Positions 1-6,335 of a DNA stretch of 11,261 bases are shown in pieces. Made by a program: the position numbers and the translations under genes. The stretch spans positions 1-11,261 of the forward strand of contig JAEXPO010000524.1 of NCBI GenBank assembly GCA_023446675.1, given 5' to 3'. Within the stretch, counting starts at the first letter, position 1; every line of letters begins with the position of its first letter. This DNA is from Bacillota bacterium (GTDB lineage: Bacteria > Bacillota > Clostridia > DSM-8532). Under the pieces are notes generated by a model. The model was not told the DNA's origin and did no database searches. It saw nothing but the letters and a program-made list of their open reading frames with translations.

Positions 1-438
1 TGCACTCTCATTGACTCTTTCAATGAGGCGCTGCTTTTCTTCCTGTTCCCGCGCTTCCCGTGAAAGAAGACCCACGGCCTTTTCTACCGCAGTATGAAGC
101 TCGAGGGTATCTATGGGCTTTAAAATATACTCAAAAGCATCCATCTTAAGAGCTGATCGAACATATTCAAAATCGTCATACCCGCTTGCAAAAATAACCT
201 TAAGGCTCGGCAGGCTGCCCATAGCCTGCTCGGCCAGCACAAGGCCGCTCATGCCGGGCATTTTGATATCTGTAATCAGAATATCGGGTGTGAAGGATTC
301 CATAAGTTTCATGGCCTCAAAGCCGTTTTTAGCAGTCTTAACGGCATTAATAGAAAGGGTTTCCCATACAATCTGCTCTTGGAGCCCCTCCCGGTCCAGC
401 CGCTCGTCGTCCACAATTAAAAGCCTATACAAACGCAT
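1..438 (-). CDS. Response regulator, YesN/AraC type, receiver domain (3' part outside window)
   Basis: The 146 visible codons encode a complete CheY-like receiver domain. The acidic pocket is D10-D11 in LIVDDE, the phosphoacceptor is D57 in LITDIKMPGMSG, the switch Ser is S85 in FASGYDDF, and the conserved Lys is K107 in YILKP. The FASGYDDFEYVRSALK stretch and the charged coiled helix after residue 120 (REQEEKQRLIERV) are typical of YesN-type regulators, which carry an AraC-family HTH at the C-terminus. That part lies beyond base 1, so the output domain is inferred. The ATG at 438 follows AAGGGTG at a fitting distance. The gene lies just downstream of a sugar-transporter binding protein but is separated from it by a hairpin. 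Such regulators are normally phosphorylated by a YesM-type membrane kinase, which is not in this window. They usually activate adjacent carbohydrate uptake genes. Confidence 0.9.
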   Translation of the reverse strand, partial: MRLYRLLIVDDERLDREGLQEQIVWETLSINAVKTAKNGFEAMKLMESFTPDILITDIKMPGMSGLVLAEQAMGSLPSLKVIFASGYDDFEYVRSALKMDAFEYILKPIDTLELHTAVEKAVGLLSREAREQEEKQRLIERVNESA

Positions 439-475
439 CACCCTTCTTATTGTATCCTTTTGCCGAAAGCAGGAA

Positions 476-507
476 AAGACCTGAACGAATAAATCCGTCC
501 AGGTCTT
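476..507 (-). terminator. Hairpin terminator after the solute-binding protein gene
   Basis: AAGACCTG (476-483) pairs with CAGGTCTT (500-507). Inside it, ACG (485-487) pairs with CGT (496-498), leaving one mismatch and an 8-base loop. Read on the minus strand, the stem lies 12 bases after the binding-protein stop codon and runs into TTTTCC. This is a short T-tract, so termination may be partial and may let some transcription into the response regulator gene. Confidence 0.65.
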
Positions 508-519
508 GCTAAAACCGGA

Positions 520-2229
520 TTAATTAGACTTCATTTTTTCAAGGTTTTCTTTCCAAAGGGTAGTCTTATAGGTTTCTACCAGCTGGAAGTCCATTTTATA
601 AATCTGATCAATGGTATCCTGTATGACTTTTCTGGTTTCCGCCTCATCCTTCGCTGTCACCATCTTGGGAACCTGCTTGCGGACATAATCCTGCACCTGC
701 TTGAAGGCAATGCCCTCAGGTGTGTCTGCGGAGGTAAAGAGCCCCTCATAGGCTGTCACATCCGCAGAATGCTTCCAGGTTATATTGTACTGATTGGAAA
801 TAACGAAATCCCTCTCGGCTTCAGGCAGCTTTTCATTGGCAGCGGATTTGCTGAAATCCACCCATTCGGACATACCAGGAAGGGAGAATTCCTCAAAGGC
901 CACTTCATCGGCTTCTTCCTTAGGTAGGGAGGAACGGGTCTTTTTAAGGATGGGATACCCGCTTTCATCCAGCTCATCCCACAGAATGCCCTGAGGGCCA
1001 TGGAAGGTAATAAGCTGGCCTTCATCGGAGGCAATCCAGTCCAGTACTTGATAGATGCGTTCAGGATCCTTAGCATTTTTTGTAATGCAAATGGAGTTCC
1101 AGCCCAGCGTCTTATAGGTAGCGTTAGCTATTTTGGATTGGTCGAAGCCGCCGCCTGCCGGGGGTTCGATGATTCGGTAAAAGGCATTGGGATCAATTTT
1201 TTCCCAGGCCATCTTGCCGTCACGGGCCTCGTTAACCGCGTTTGAGGAGGCATACACGGCAATACGCCCTGTATCCCGCTTGTCGTTCATCTGCTGGGAG
1301 GTTTCCACAAAGAAGTCCTTGTTCATAAGGCCCTGATTCCAAAGCTTATTGGCAAAAACCATGGCCTCGGTCCAGCGGGGATCCTTCATAAAGAACTCCA
1401 GGGTGCCGTTACCGGTTTCATAAACCATATCCTCATTGACCGTGCCAATGCCGCCAAAGCTGTAGTAGAGCTGGTAGACACCGCCCTGGAAGTTGCCAAC
1501 GTCAAACTGCATGGGTACTACGTCCTTGCCATTAGCCTTGTAGCCTCCGGCCTTTATATCCGTGAGGTATTTGAGAAGGTCGTCCAATGTGTTAATGGCC
1601 GGGGAACCCAGTTGCTTGTATACGATATCATTTACAAACCAGCCGCCGTTGCCGGTGGGATGCTCAGGGGTGGTGGACCAGTTCAGCAGGCTGTAGATTT
1701 TGCCGTTAACCTTGGAGAAGTTAACCGTTGCCGGATCGGAGGTATCCCTGTAGCCCGGGTATTTCTGATAATAATCGTCCAGCGTCACCAGCTTATCCAG
1801 GTCTATGAGCTTTTTATAGGCTTCGTTTCGATCCATCATAATAACGTCGGGAAGCGTGTCGGAGGCAATCATAAGGCTCAGCTTTTCATTTTCGTTTCCG
1901 CCGGGGCTTTGAACCTCTATGGTAGCGTTCATGCGAGACATAAGCTCCTGCCCGATTTTGGTTTCCTCAAATTTACTGTTAACGGTTTTCCAGCTGTAGT
2001 TCCAGTAGACTACAAAGTGAACAGGCTCAGAAGTGTCATAAACCGATGCTTCAGGGGTGGGCGTAGCTGATTCCGTAGTTGATGAAGGGGTAGCAGAAGC
2101 CGCTGAAGGTGTGGGCGAAGGTGTACCGTCGGAACCCGAAGGCGCCGCTCCGCAGCCGGACAGCAGCGTTCCAAGCATGGACACTGTAAGCATAGCTGCC
2201 GTCAGAAATTTCATTTGACGCTTTTTCAT
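520..2229 (-). CDS. Extracellular solute-binding lipoprotein of an LplA-type carbohydrate ABC transporter
   Basis: The product has 569 residues, in the normal range for the large LplA/YtcQ-like family 1 binding proteins (about 500-570). A lipoprotein signal is clear: MKKRQMKF, a hydrophobic stretch (about 8-23), then LSGC with the lipidated Cys at 26. A Ser/Thr/Pro-rich tether (about 28-62) follows, and then the binding domain opening with HFVVYWNYSW. The segment IASDTLPDVIMMD is characteristic of family 1 sugar-binding proteins. The protein should sit on the outer face of the membrane and deliver its ligand to the two permeases encoded upstream on the same strand. The ligand cannot be read from the sequence. 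The ATG at 2229 follows GAGGAGG with 7 bases of spacing. It is the third transporter gene in transcription order, with a 298-base spacer and a possible promoter of its own in front. Confidence 0.92.
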   Translation of the reverse strand: MKKRQMKFLTAAMLTVSMLGTLLSGCGAAPSGSDGTPSPTPSAASATPSSTTESATPTPEASVYDTSEPVHFVVYWNYSWKTVNSKFEETKIGQELMSRMNATIEVQSPGGNENEKLSLMIASDTLPDVIMMDRNEAYKKLIDLDKLVTLDDYYQKYPGYRDTSDPATVNFSKVNGKIYSLLNWSTTPEHPTGNGGWFVNDIVYKQLGSPAINTLDDLLKYLTDIKAGGYKANGKDVVPMQFDVGNFQGGVYQLYYSFGGIGTVNEDMVYETGNGTLEFFMKDPRWTEAMVFANKLWNQGLMNKDFFVETSQQMNDKRDTGRIAVYASSNAVNEARDGKMAWEKIDPNAFYRIIEPPAGGGFDQSKIANATYKTLGWNSICITKNAKDPERIYQVLDWIASDEGQLITFHGPQGILWDELDESGYPILKKTRSSLPKEEADEVAFEEFSLPGMSEWVDFSKSAANEKLPEAERDFVISNQYNITWKHSADVTAYEGLFTSADTPEGIAFKQVQDYVRKQVPKMVTAKDEAETRKVIQDTIDQIYKMDFQLVETYKTTLWKENLEKMKSN

Positions 2230-2249
2230 GATGAATCCTCCTCTTTTTT

Positions 2250-2278
2250 ATTATAGCGCAGGGCTTCACAAATCCCAA
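2250..2278 (-). promoter_or_regulatory. Candidate sigma-A promoter for the solute-binding protein gene
   Basis: On the minus strand TTGGGA (2278-2273) is followed after exactly 17 bases by a perfect TATAAT (2255-2250). The expected start of transcription (around 2243) is at the ribosome binding site itself, giving a leader of only about 13-15 bases. That is unusually short, so the assignment is tentative. If real, it would let the binding protein be made in excess over the permeases, as is common for ABC importers. Confidence 0.4.
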
Positions 2279-2287
2279 TGCGGGATT
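2271..2287. promoter_or_regulatory. Inverted repeat, possible operator, overlapping the -35 region
   Basis: AATCCC (2271-2276), a 5-base centre, and GGGATT (2282-2287) form a perfect 6-bp inverted repeat. It is flanked at a short distance by a further complementary pair, GGGC (2261-2264) and GCCC (2292-2295). It covers the -35 hexamer of the candidate promoter. There is no T-tract, so it is more likely a protein-binding site than a terminator. The binding protein is unknown. Confidence 0.3.
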
Positions 2288-2361
2288 GTTTGCCCTGTCA
2301 GTATCCGGATAAACCAATTTGAAAAGCAGTTTAAAGTGAAAAAAGCATTGGTAGTACTAAT

Positions 2362-2472
2362 AAGGCTCTTGTAAAGTTTTTAATACATACGTTAAAGCAG
2401 AAGGCTCTTAGAGTTTTAACGCATAATTGAAAGTAGAAAGCTCTTAAAGTTTTAAAACATAATTGAAAGTAG
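2362..2472. repeat. Three tandem copies of a 36-39 bp repeat between permease and binding-protein genes
   Basis: Copy 1 spans 2362-2400 (39 bp), copy 2 spans 2401-2436 and copy 3 spans 2437-2472 (36 bp each). A start of a fourth copy (AAAGC) follows at 2473. Each copy reads roughly AAGGCTCTTA, then GTTTTAA, then CATAATTGAAAGTAG. Copies 2 and 3 are nearly identical and copy 1 has diverged. No unique spacers separate the copies, so this is not a CRISPR array. The rest of the 298-base gap (2230-2527) holds the candidate promoter and inverted repeat; I see no gene or clear terminator in it. Confidence 0.85.
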
Positions 2473-2527
2473 AAAGCAGCAAGCATCTAATAAAGACATG
2501 TTAATATTTAGAAATTTTATCTGTAAA

Positions 2528-3418
2528 TTACCCCTTTACAGCACCTATCATGACACCTTTTACAAAGTATTTCTGGACAAACGGATAGACAAAAAGTATG
2601 GGAGCAACGGTTACTATCATGGTGGAGGCGGTTATGGAACGGATGTTGATGACCTTCTGAGCCTGAAGAATATTAGCGCCCGCTCCCGCACTCTGGATAG
2701 CTTCATCGGTTCTCGTGGAAGCAATAATTCGAATCAAAATGGATTGAAGGGGCTTTAAGGATTGCTTGTTAATGTAAATATTAGCATCAAACCAACTGTT
2801 CCATTGAAAAACAGCATTAAAGAGGATCATGGTGGCAATAATTGGCCCCGACAAAGGAACTATGATTCTGAAAAAGATGGAGAACACCCCTGCCCCGTCG
2901 ATTCGTGCGGACTCCTCCATGGCATCGGGTATGCTGCGAAAATAGGTGCGCATGATAATCATGTTATAGACACCCACCGCATAGGGAAGAATATAGACCA
3001 GGAAATTATCAATGAGTCCCAGCGAGCGAATAAGAAGGTAAGAAGGTATCAGACCACCGCTAAAATACAGGGTAATGATGGAAAGGGTCATGTACACCTT
3101 TCTTCCCTTTAAATAGGATTTAGACAGCCCGTAGGCAAACATGCCCGTGCAAAGAAGGCTTACGAAAGATCCCAGTACTGTTCGTCCAACTGTTACAAGA
3201 AACGAGCTATAGAGATCCGGAAAAGCAAAGATAACCTTGTAGTTTTCAAGGGTCCACTCCCGTGGCCAGAAATAAACCCCGCCTCTGGCCGTATCATAGG
3301 CTTTATTAAAGGATACCGCCAGGGTATTAAAGAAAGGAAACAGGGTTATAAAAGCAATAAGTGCAAGAGCAAGCATAACAATGGCCTGAAATAAAAGCGT
3401 ACCTGGTTTGAACTTCAT
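2528..3418 (-). CDS. Carbohydrate ABC transporter permease, LplC/YtcP type
   Basis: The product has 296 residues, the usual length for this family. Hydrophobic segments lie at about 10-35, 72-97, 108-130, 136-157, 183-208 and 263-283, consistent with six transmembrane helices. The cytoplasmic EAA loop that docks the ATPase is at about 165-190, with key residues EESARIDGAG followed by IIVPLSGP. The C-terminus QKYFVKGVMIGAVKG is a hallmark of LplC/YtcP-type permeases. The ATG at 3418 follows GGGAGGTGAT, a very strong ribosome binding site, 12 bases after the stop of the partner permease, so the two are certainly co-transcribed. No ATPase is encoded here. Relatives in Firmicutes often use a shared MsmX-like ATPase encoded elsewhere, and I infer the same here. 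Confidence 0.95.
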   Translation of the reverse strand: MKFKPGTLLFQAIVMLALALIAFITLFPFFNTLAVSFNKAYDTARGGVYFWPREWTLENYKVIFAFPDLYSSFLVTVGRTVLGSFVSLLCTGMFAYGLSKSYLKGRKVYMTLSIITLYFSGGLIPSYLLIRSLGLIDNFLVYILPYAVGVYNMIIMRTYFRSIPDAMEESARIDGAGVFSIFFRIIVPLSGPIIATMILFNAVFQWNSWFDANIYINKQSLKPLQSILIRIIASTRTDEAIQSAGAGANILQAQKVINIRSITASTMIVTVAPILFVYPFVQKYFVKGVMIGAVKG

Positions 3419-3430
3419 ATAATCACCTCC

Positions 3431-4405
3431 CTACCACAAGCTCTCTTCGCCCAGAAGCCGCGCACCGTAATTGGCAATGGTCAAAAGTGCAACGCTGACC
3501 AGGGATTTAAAGAGCCCTGCCGCTGTGGCGTAGGAATAGCGCATCTGGGTGATACCGGTTCGGTAGACATAGGTATCCAGCACCTCCGCAACATCCTGTA
3601 CGGTGGTATTTGCTAAATTGTTGGTTAAAAGAAGAATTTGCTCAAAGCCTGCGCTTAAAAGGTTGCTGACAGCCAGTATGAAGAGAATGACAATGGTTGG
3701 CTTTATTCCAGAGAGGGTAATATGCCAAATTTTCCGCATTCTTCCCGCTCCGTCAATATCCGCGGCCTGATAAAGCTCCGGGTCAATGGCCGACATGGCG
3801 GCTATGTAGATGATGGCATTCCAGCCCAGCTCCTTCCATAAATCCGTTAATACCACAATGGACCAGAAGAATCGGGGCTCACCCATGAAGGTAATGGGGG
3901 TATCAATGGCTCCTATTTTAAGAAGAAGGGTATTTAAAGCGCCCCCGTCCACTGAAACGAAGTCGAATACCAGCCCTGCCACTACAACCCACGAGACAAA
4001 GTGGGGCAAATAGGAAATGGTTTGCACCGAGCGTTTAAATAGATTACCTTTGACTTCATTTAATAGAATGGCAAAAACTATGGGAAGGGGGAAATTAATT
4101 ACGAGCTTGAGTAATGTAATACCAAAGGTGTTTCGCATAATCCCCAGGAACTCAGGACTTTTAAAAAGCATTTCAAAATGATTAAGCCCCACCCACGCAC
4201 TGATGCCCGGGATATCTCCGAGCTTATATTGCTGGAAGGCCATTAAAAGACCGTACATGGGTATGTAGCAGAAGATAAAAAGGAGTATCATAAAGGGAAT
4301 CACCATAAGTTGAAGCTCCTTCTGCTGCCAGAATTCCTTAAAATGGTTCCCCAGTTTTTTTCTTTTTTGGGTGGATAGATTGATTGTGGATAATGCACTT
4401 TGCAT
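3431..4405 (-). CDS. ABC transporter permease, LplB/YteP type
   Basis: The product has 324 residues. A cytoplasmic N-terminus (1-31) precedes the first membrane helix (about 33-57). Further hydrophobic segments lie at about 96-115, 135-150, 180-203, 237-255 and 296-312. The EAA loop is at about 202-236, with key residues SAIDPELYQAADIDGAG. The C-terminal ANYGARLLGEESLW is typical of LplB-type permeases. It forms the inner-membrane channel as a heterodimer with the permease encoded immediately downstream, fed by the lipoprotein at 520-2229. The ATG at 4405 follows AAGGGGG with 5 bases of spacing. It is the first transporter gene in transcription order, with a candidate promoter about 70 bases upstream. 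The substrate is not evident. Confidence 0.95.
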   Translation of the reverse strand: MQSALSTINLSTQKRKKLGNHFKEFWQQKELQLMVIPFMILLFIFCYIPMYGLLMAFQQYKLGDIPGISAWVGLNHFEMLFKSPEFLGIMRNTFGITLLKLVINFPLPIVFAILLNEVKGNLFKRSVQTISYLPHFVSWVVVAGLVFDFVSVDGGALNTLLLKIGAIDTPITFMGEPRFFWSIVVLTDLWKELGWNAIIYIAAMSAIDPELYQAADIDGAGRMRKIWHITLSGIKPTIVILFILAVSNLLSAGFEQILLLTNNLANTTVQDVAEVLDTYVYRTGITQMRYSYATAAGLFKSLVSVALLTIANYGARLLGEESLW

Positions 4406-4474
4406 GTTAACCCCCTTAATTGCAGACTTTGGTTTTGATGTTTAAAACGGAGTCCGTGTTTTTTGTATATTTCA

Positions 4475-4503
4475 ATTATGCTTTTGGAGCCGCAAAGCTT
4501 CAA
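4475..4503 (-). promoter_or_regulatory. Candidate sigma-A promoter for the transporter operon
   Basis: On the minus strand TTGAAG (4503-4498) is followed after 17 bases by CATAAT (4480-4475). Transcription would begin near 4468, giving a leader of roughly 60 bases before the ATG at 4405. In that leader ACGGA (4447-4451) and TCCGT (4453-4457) form a compact palindrome that could be an operator for the YesN-type regulator or a local repressor. Both assignments rest on sequence match only. Confidence 0.45.
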
Positions 4504-4628
4504 TGGCGTCAGGCAATGATTTAAAACGTCAATTAACGATCTTGAATGAACTTGCCGAAAGTGACATCCGCTTTCTTGAATGAGGTTAGGGATGTATAAA
4601 ACTTCTTTCGCGCATTTCACATGCTTAA

Positions 4629-4733
4629 CTGGCTAAAGCCAGATAAGGACCCACCCGTTTAACGCAAGCCTAGCTTGCGAGCGGGTCCCTTGGATAATGG
4701 GCGAGCAAGCAAGAGTATGCTTGCGACCAGCCC
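4629..4733. repeat. Cluster of three palindromes; possible remnant of a hairpin-ended mobile element
   Basis: Hairpin 1 is CTGGCT (4629-4634) with AGCCAG (4637-4642). Hairpin 2 has an inner perfect stem CGCAAGC (4663-4669) with GCTTGCG (4673-4679), nested in GGACCC (4647-4652) with GGGTCC (4683-4688). Hairpin 3 is GCAAGCA (4705-4711) with TGCTTGC (4718-4724), nested in GGGC (4699-4702) with GCCC (4730-4733). Hairpins 2 and 3 share the GCAAGC/GCTTGC core, as if related by duplication. GC content is clearly higher than in the flanks and no T-tracts follow, so these are not ordinary terminators. The order and look recall the ends of IS200/IS605-family elements and related palindromic repeats. 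No transposase is present, so this is a guess. Confidence 0.6.
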
Positions 4734-4755
4734 CTGGAACCTTGTTGTTTACAAC

Positions 4756-4798
4756 AAAAAAAGCCGGAATAGGCTGATATGAATCAGTCAATTCCGGC
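4756..4798 (-). terminator. Strong rho-independent terminator after the nuclease gene
   Basis: GCCGGAAT (4763-4770) pairs with ATTCCGGC (4791-4798). After an A-A mismatch, GGCTGA (4772-4777) pairs with TCAGTC (4784-4789) with one G-T wobble, around a 6-base loop. On the minus strand the stem is followed by seven T's (4762-4756). It lies about 140 bases after the nuclease stop codon and is the first good terminator downstream of the phage genes, so it may end their transcript too. A smaller palindrome, TTGTTG (4742-4747) with CAACAA (4752-4757), abuts it. Confidence 0.9.
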
Positions 4799-4939
4799 AC
4801 TTTCAGGGATTATTCTTTTTTACTGCGTGTGTTATTTGATCTATGTGGTTTGTTAATAGCTGATTAAAAGGGGAGGCTACTGTTTTGATAAGTTTACAGG
4901 TTTATATTAGGTTTATATATTGATAGTTTTATGGTATTT

Positions 4940-5758
4940 CTAACGGGAGGATTTTCTGTAGCCTGCCGCAATGGCTTCCTCTTCAGTTTTAAACCATTCC
5001 TCGGCGATAGTGCGATCATAATAGGCCCCACCCGGCACGTGATAGATTTTTTCGCCCTTTGAATTGATATTACCTTTTATCTCGCCTTCATGGTTGCCGT
5101 CAGAGGGTGCGGGTGAAGTGTTGGCATTATCGGTGGCATTTGGTGTATTCGGAATATTTGTTGAATTTGCACGGTTATTGGTGCTCTCTCCTTCGTCATC
5201 AAGGGCCCATAACCCCTTATTGTTTTCTCTGGCATAGCGTTCAGCCTCAACAAATACATCTGAAAATTTGACATCAGGCGGATAGGTATACACCTTGGCG
5301 TAGCCTTCCTTAACTAAGTATTCGTTAAAAAAGGTACCGTCCTCTAAGTAGACATAACGCAAAAGCCGACCATATCGGTCTGTATCCGACACATCCTTCT
5401 CCAGGATAACCCGTTTTCCTTCCAGCGCTTCTTTTGCAAAGGCAGAGGCGGTTTTACCGAACTCTGTGTTTTTGGATTTATCCGGATGAACACTCTCGGG
5501 GGTATCCACACCTATAAGACGGACACGCTGGCCGTCTTCAAGTACGAAGGTATCTCCGTCCACAACCCGTTCAACAAGAACACCCTTGGAGGCAGTATTA
5601 ACTGCCTCCAAGGTGCAGCCCGAAAGGGTAAGGATTGCTGATAATACAAGGAGTATACAAAATACATAAATGATTTTTTGGGGATTACGGCGTAAAATTG
5701 GGTTTTGGTGATTTTTCAATACATTGGCGATTTGGAATGTGCTTTTAGCTTTTTTCAT
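4940..5758 (-). CDS. Lipoprotein staphylococcal-type (thermonuclease) nuclease with C-terminal sunset-like domain
   Basis: Predicted 272-residue secreted nuclease. A long basic N-region (1-28) and hydrophobic core (29-45) end in TLSGC, with the lipid-anchor Cys at 48. The SNase fold begins with [10 protein letters not shown] and continues with [10 protein letters not shown], which holds the family's catalytic Arg, metal-binding Asp and Glu. [11 protein letters not shown] supplies the second active-site Arg. An N/T/S-rich linker follows, then a C-terminal segment with [14 protein letters not shown] and [10 protein letters not shown]. That segment matches the small 'sunset' domain often joined to such nucleases. 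It should cut DNA or RNA outside the membrane. I start at the ATG at 5758 because it opens a lipoprotein signal. Its ribosome binding site is poor (AGGA only 2 bases away). An ATG at 5914 in the same frame would add 52 residues unlike a signal sequence. It sits where phage lysis genes are normally found. Confidence 0.9.
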   Translation of the reverse strand: MKKAKSTFQIANVLKNHQNPILRRNPQKIIYVFCILLVLSAILTLSGCTLEAVNTASKGVLVERVVDGDTFVLEDGQRVRLIGVDTPESVHPDKSKNTEFGKTASAFAKEALEGKRVILEKDVSDTDRYGRLLRYVYLEDGTFFNEYLVKEGYAKVYTYPPDVKFSDVFVEAERYARENNKGLWALDDEGESTNNRANSTNIPNTPNATDNANTSPAPSDGNHEGEIKGNINSKGEKIYHVPGGAYYDRTIAEEWFKTEEEAIAAGYRKSSR

Positions 5759-5942
5759 TATCCTATTTCTTTCTGTCGCTTTATTGCTGTAGATTTTTCT
5801 TAAGTTGCAAGGCTTTATTTTACACCAAATAATAGGGAGTTGCATATTATGATATGAATTAATATTAATCTTGGACAGAAGCATCAGAAACCGCTTTCTC
5901 AAGGCCTGATTCATTTATTTCGCAATAGGTGAGGTTTGCGAA

Positions 5943-6044
5943 TTATTCAGCAAGCAGTTCTTCCACTGCAGCTCTCCACTTTGTAGGCACGTCCTCAATA
6001 GTACGCAAACCGGCATTAATAAGGTCATAATAAATTCTCGCCAT
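5943..6044 (-). CDS. Small phage protein, CD1375-like (33 aa)
   Basis: The product is 33 residues, beginning MARIYYDLINAGLRTIEDVP and ending WRAAVEELLAE. This is the pattern of the tiny CD1375-type proteins, which lie in Firmicute prophages just after the tail fibre and XkdW-position genes, in the place of XkdX. The ATG at 6044 overlaps the stop of the upstream gene as TAATG and follows GGGAGGT, so translation is coupled. The role of the family is not known to me; position suggests a tail or lysis accessory. It is the last recognisable phage gene before the nuclease. No terminator is visible between the two. Confidence 0.85.
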   Translation of the reverse strand: MARIYYDLINAGLRTIEDVPTKWRAAVEELLAE

Positions 6045-6310
6045 TACTCAGTACCTCCCACAATAAGCTCAGCTAATTCAGCCAAGGCTAATTTAATTTC
6101 AAGGTTTTCCTCCTGTAAGCGTTCGACCTCAGACTTTGGTAAGTCCTCGTAAATTGGCATCGGTTCTTCACCCGAAACATCCACGGATACGAGACGCTTG
6201 TCTGCAGGTATCTCCACCCAAAGAAATGGAACCCCTATGGGTTCCCGGACATTTCCGGTGGACTGATAAATTATGTAGCCTGTTGCGTCATAAATGATAA
6301 GTGTTTGCAT
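6044..6310 (-). CDS. Small phage tail-module protein at the XkdW position (88 aa)
   Basis: The product of 88 residues starts MQTLIIYDATGYIIYQSTG, has a beta-rich first half that includes a VPFLWVEIPADKRLVSVDV stretch, and ends in an acidic, probably coiled helix (about 58-85, EVERLQEENLEIKLALAELAEL). Proteins of this form lie between the tail fibre and CD1375/XkdX-like genes in clostridial prophages. I infer a fibre-assembly or chaperone role from position only. I choose the ATG at 6310 because AAGGAGAT precedes it by 7-8 bases. An ATG at 6352 in the same frame would add 14 residues, overlap the fibre gene and lacks such a site. Confidence 0.8.
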   Translation of the reverse strand: MQTLIIYDATGYIIYQSTGNVREPIGVPFLWVEIPADKRLVSVDVSGEEPMPIYEDLPKSEVERLQEENLEIKLALAELAELIVGGTE

Positions 6311-6335
6311 AAAATTATCTCCTTTTTTATTCATA

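Larger units (their letters stand above)
4406..4939. other. 534-base intergenic region between transporter operon and nuclease gene
   Basis: I found no convincing gene here on either strand. From left to right it holds the leader and candidate promoter of the permease operon (4406-4503), a featureless stretch (4504-4628), three hairpin-forming palindromes (4629-4733), the nuclease-side terminator (4756-4798) and a very AT-rich tail (4799-4939). It marks the break between the phage-derived module and the sugar-transport genes. Confidence 0.7.

Noticed and set aside
2362..2472. Possible CRISPR array because the repeat unit is 36 bp
   Set aside because: The copies are directly adjacent with no spacers, and no cas genes are in the window.
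4503..4583. Plus-strand 26-codon frame (MASGNDLKRQLTILNELAES...) that looks protein-like
   Set aside because: It has no ribosome binding site at a suitable distance, overlaps the candidate permease promoter, and is too short to judge; perhaps a gene fragment at most.
4300..4620. 106-codon minus-strand frame upstream of the first permease
   Set aside because: It overlaps the permease start out of frame and has no family-like features.
4645..4735. T-box or other riboswitch in front of the permease genes
   Set aside because: The GGGTGGGTCC word is only superficially like a T-box motif; specifier loop and antiterminator pairing are not recognisable, and the better promoter lies downstream of these hairpins.
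4868..4923. Strong plus-strand Shine-Dalgarno-like AGGGGAGG followed by a TTG
   Set aside because: The frame closes after 12 codons and there is no plus-strand gene downstream.
5759..5914. N-terminal extension of the nuclease to an ATG at 5914
   Set aside because: The extra 52 residues are not signal-like and no ribosome binding site precedes that ATG; the lipoprotein signal begins at 5758.
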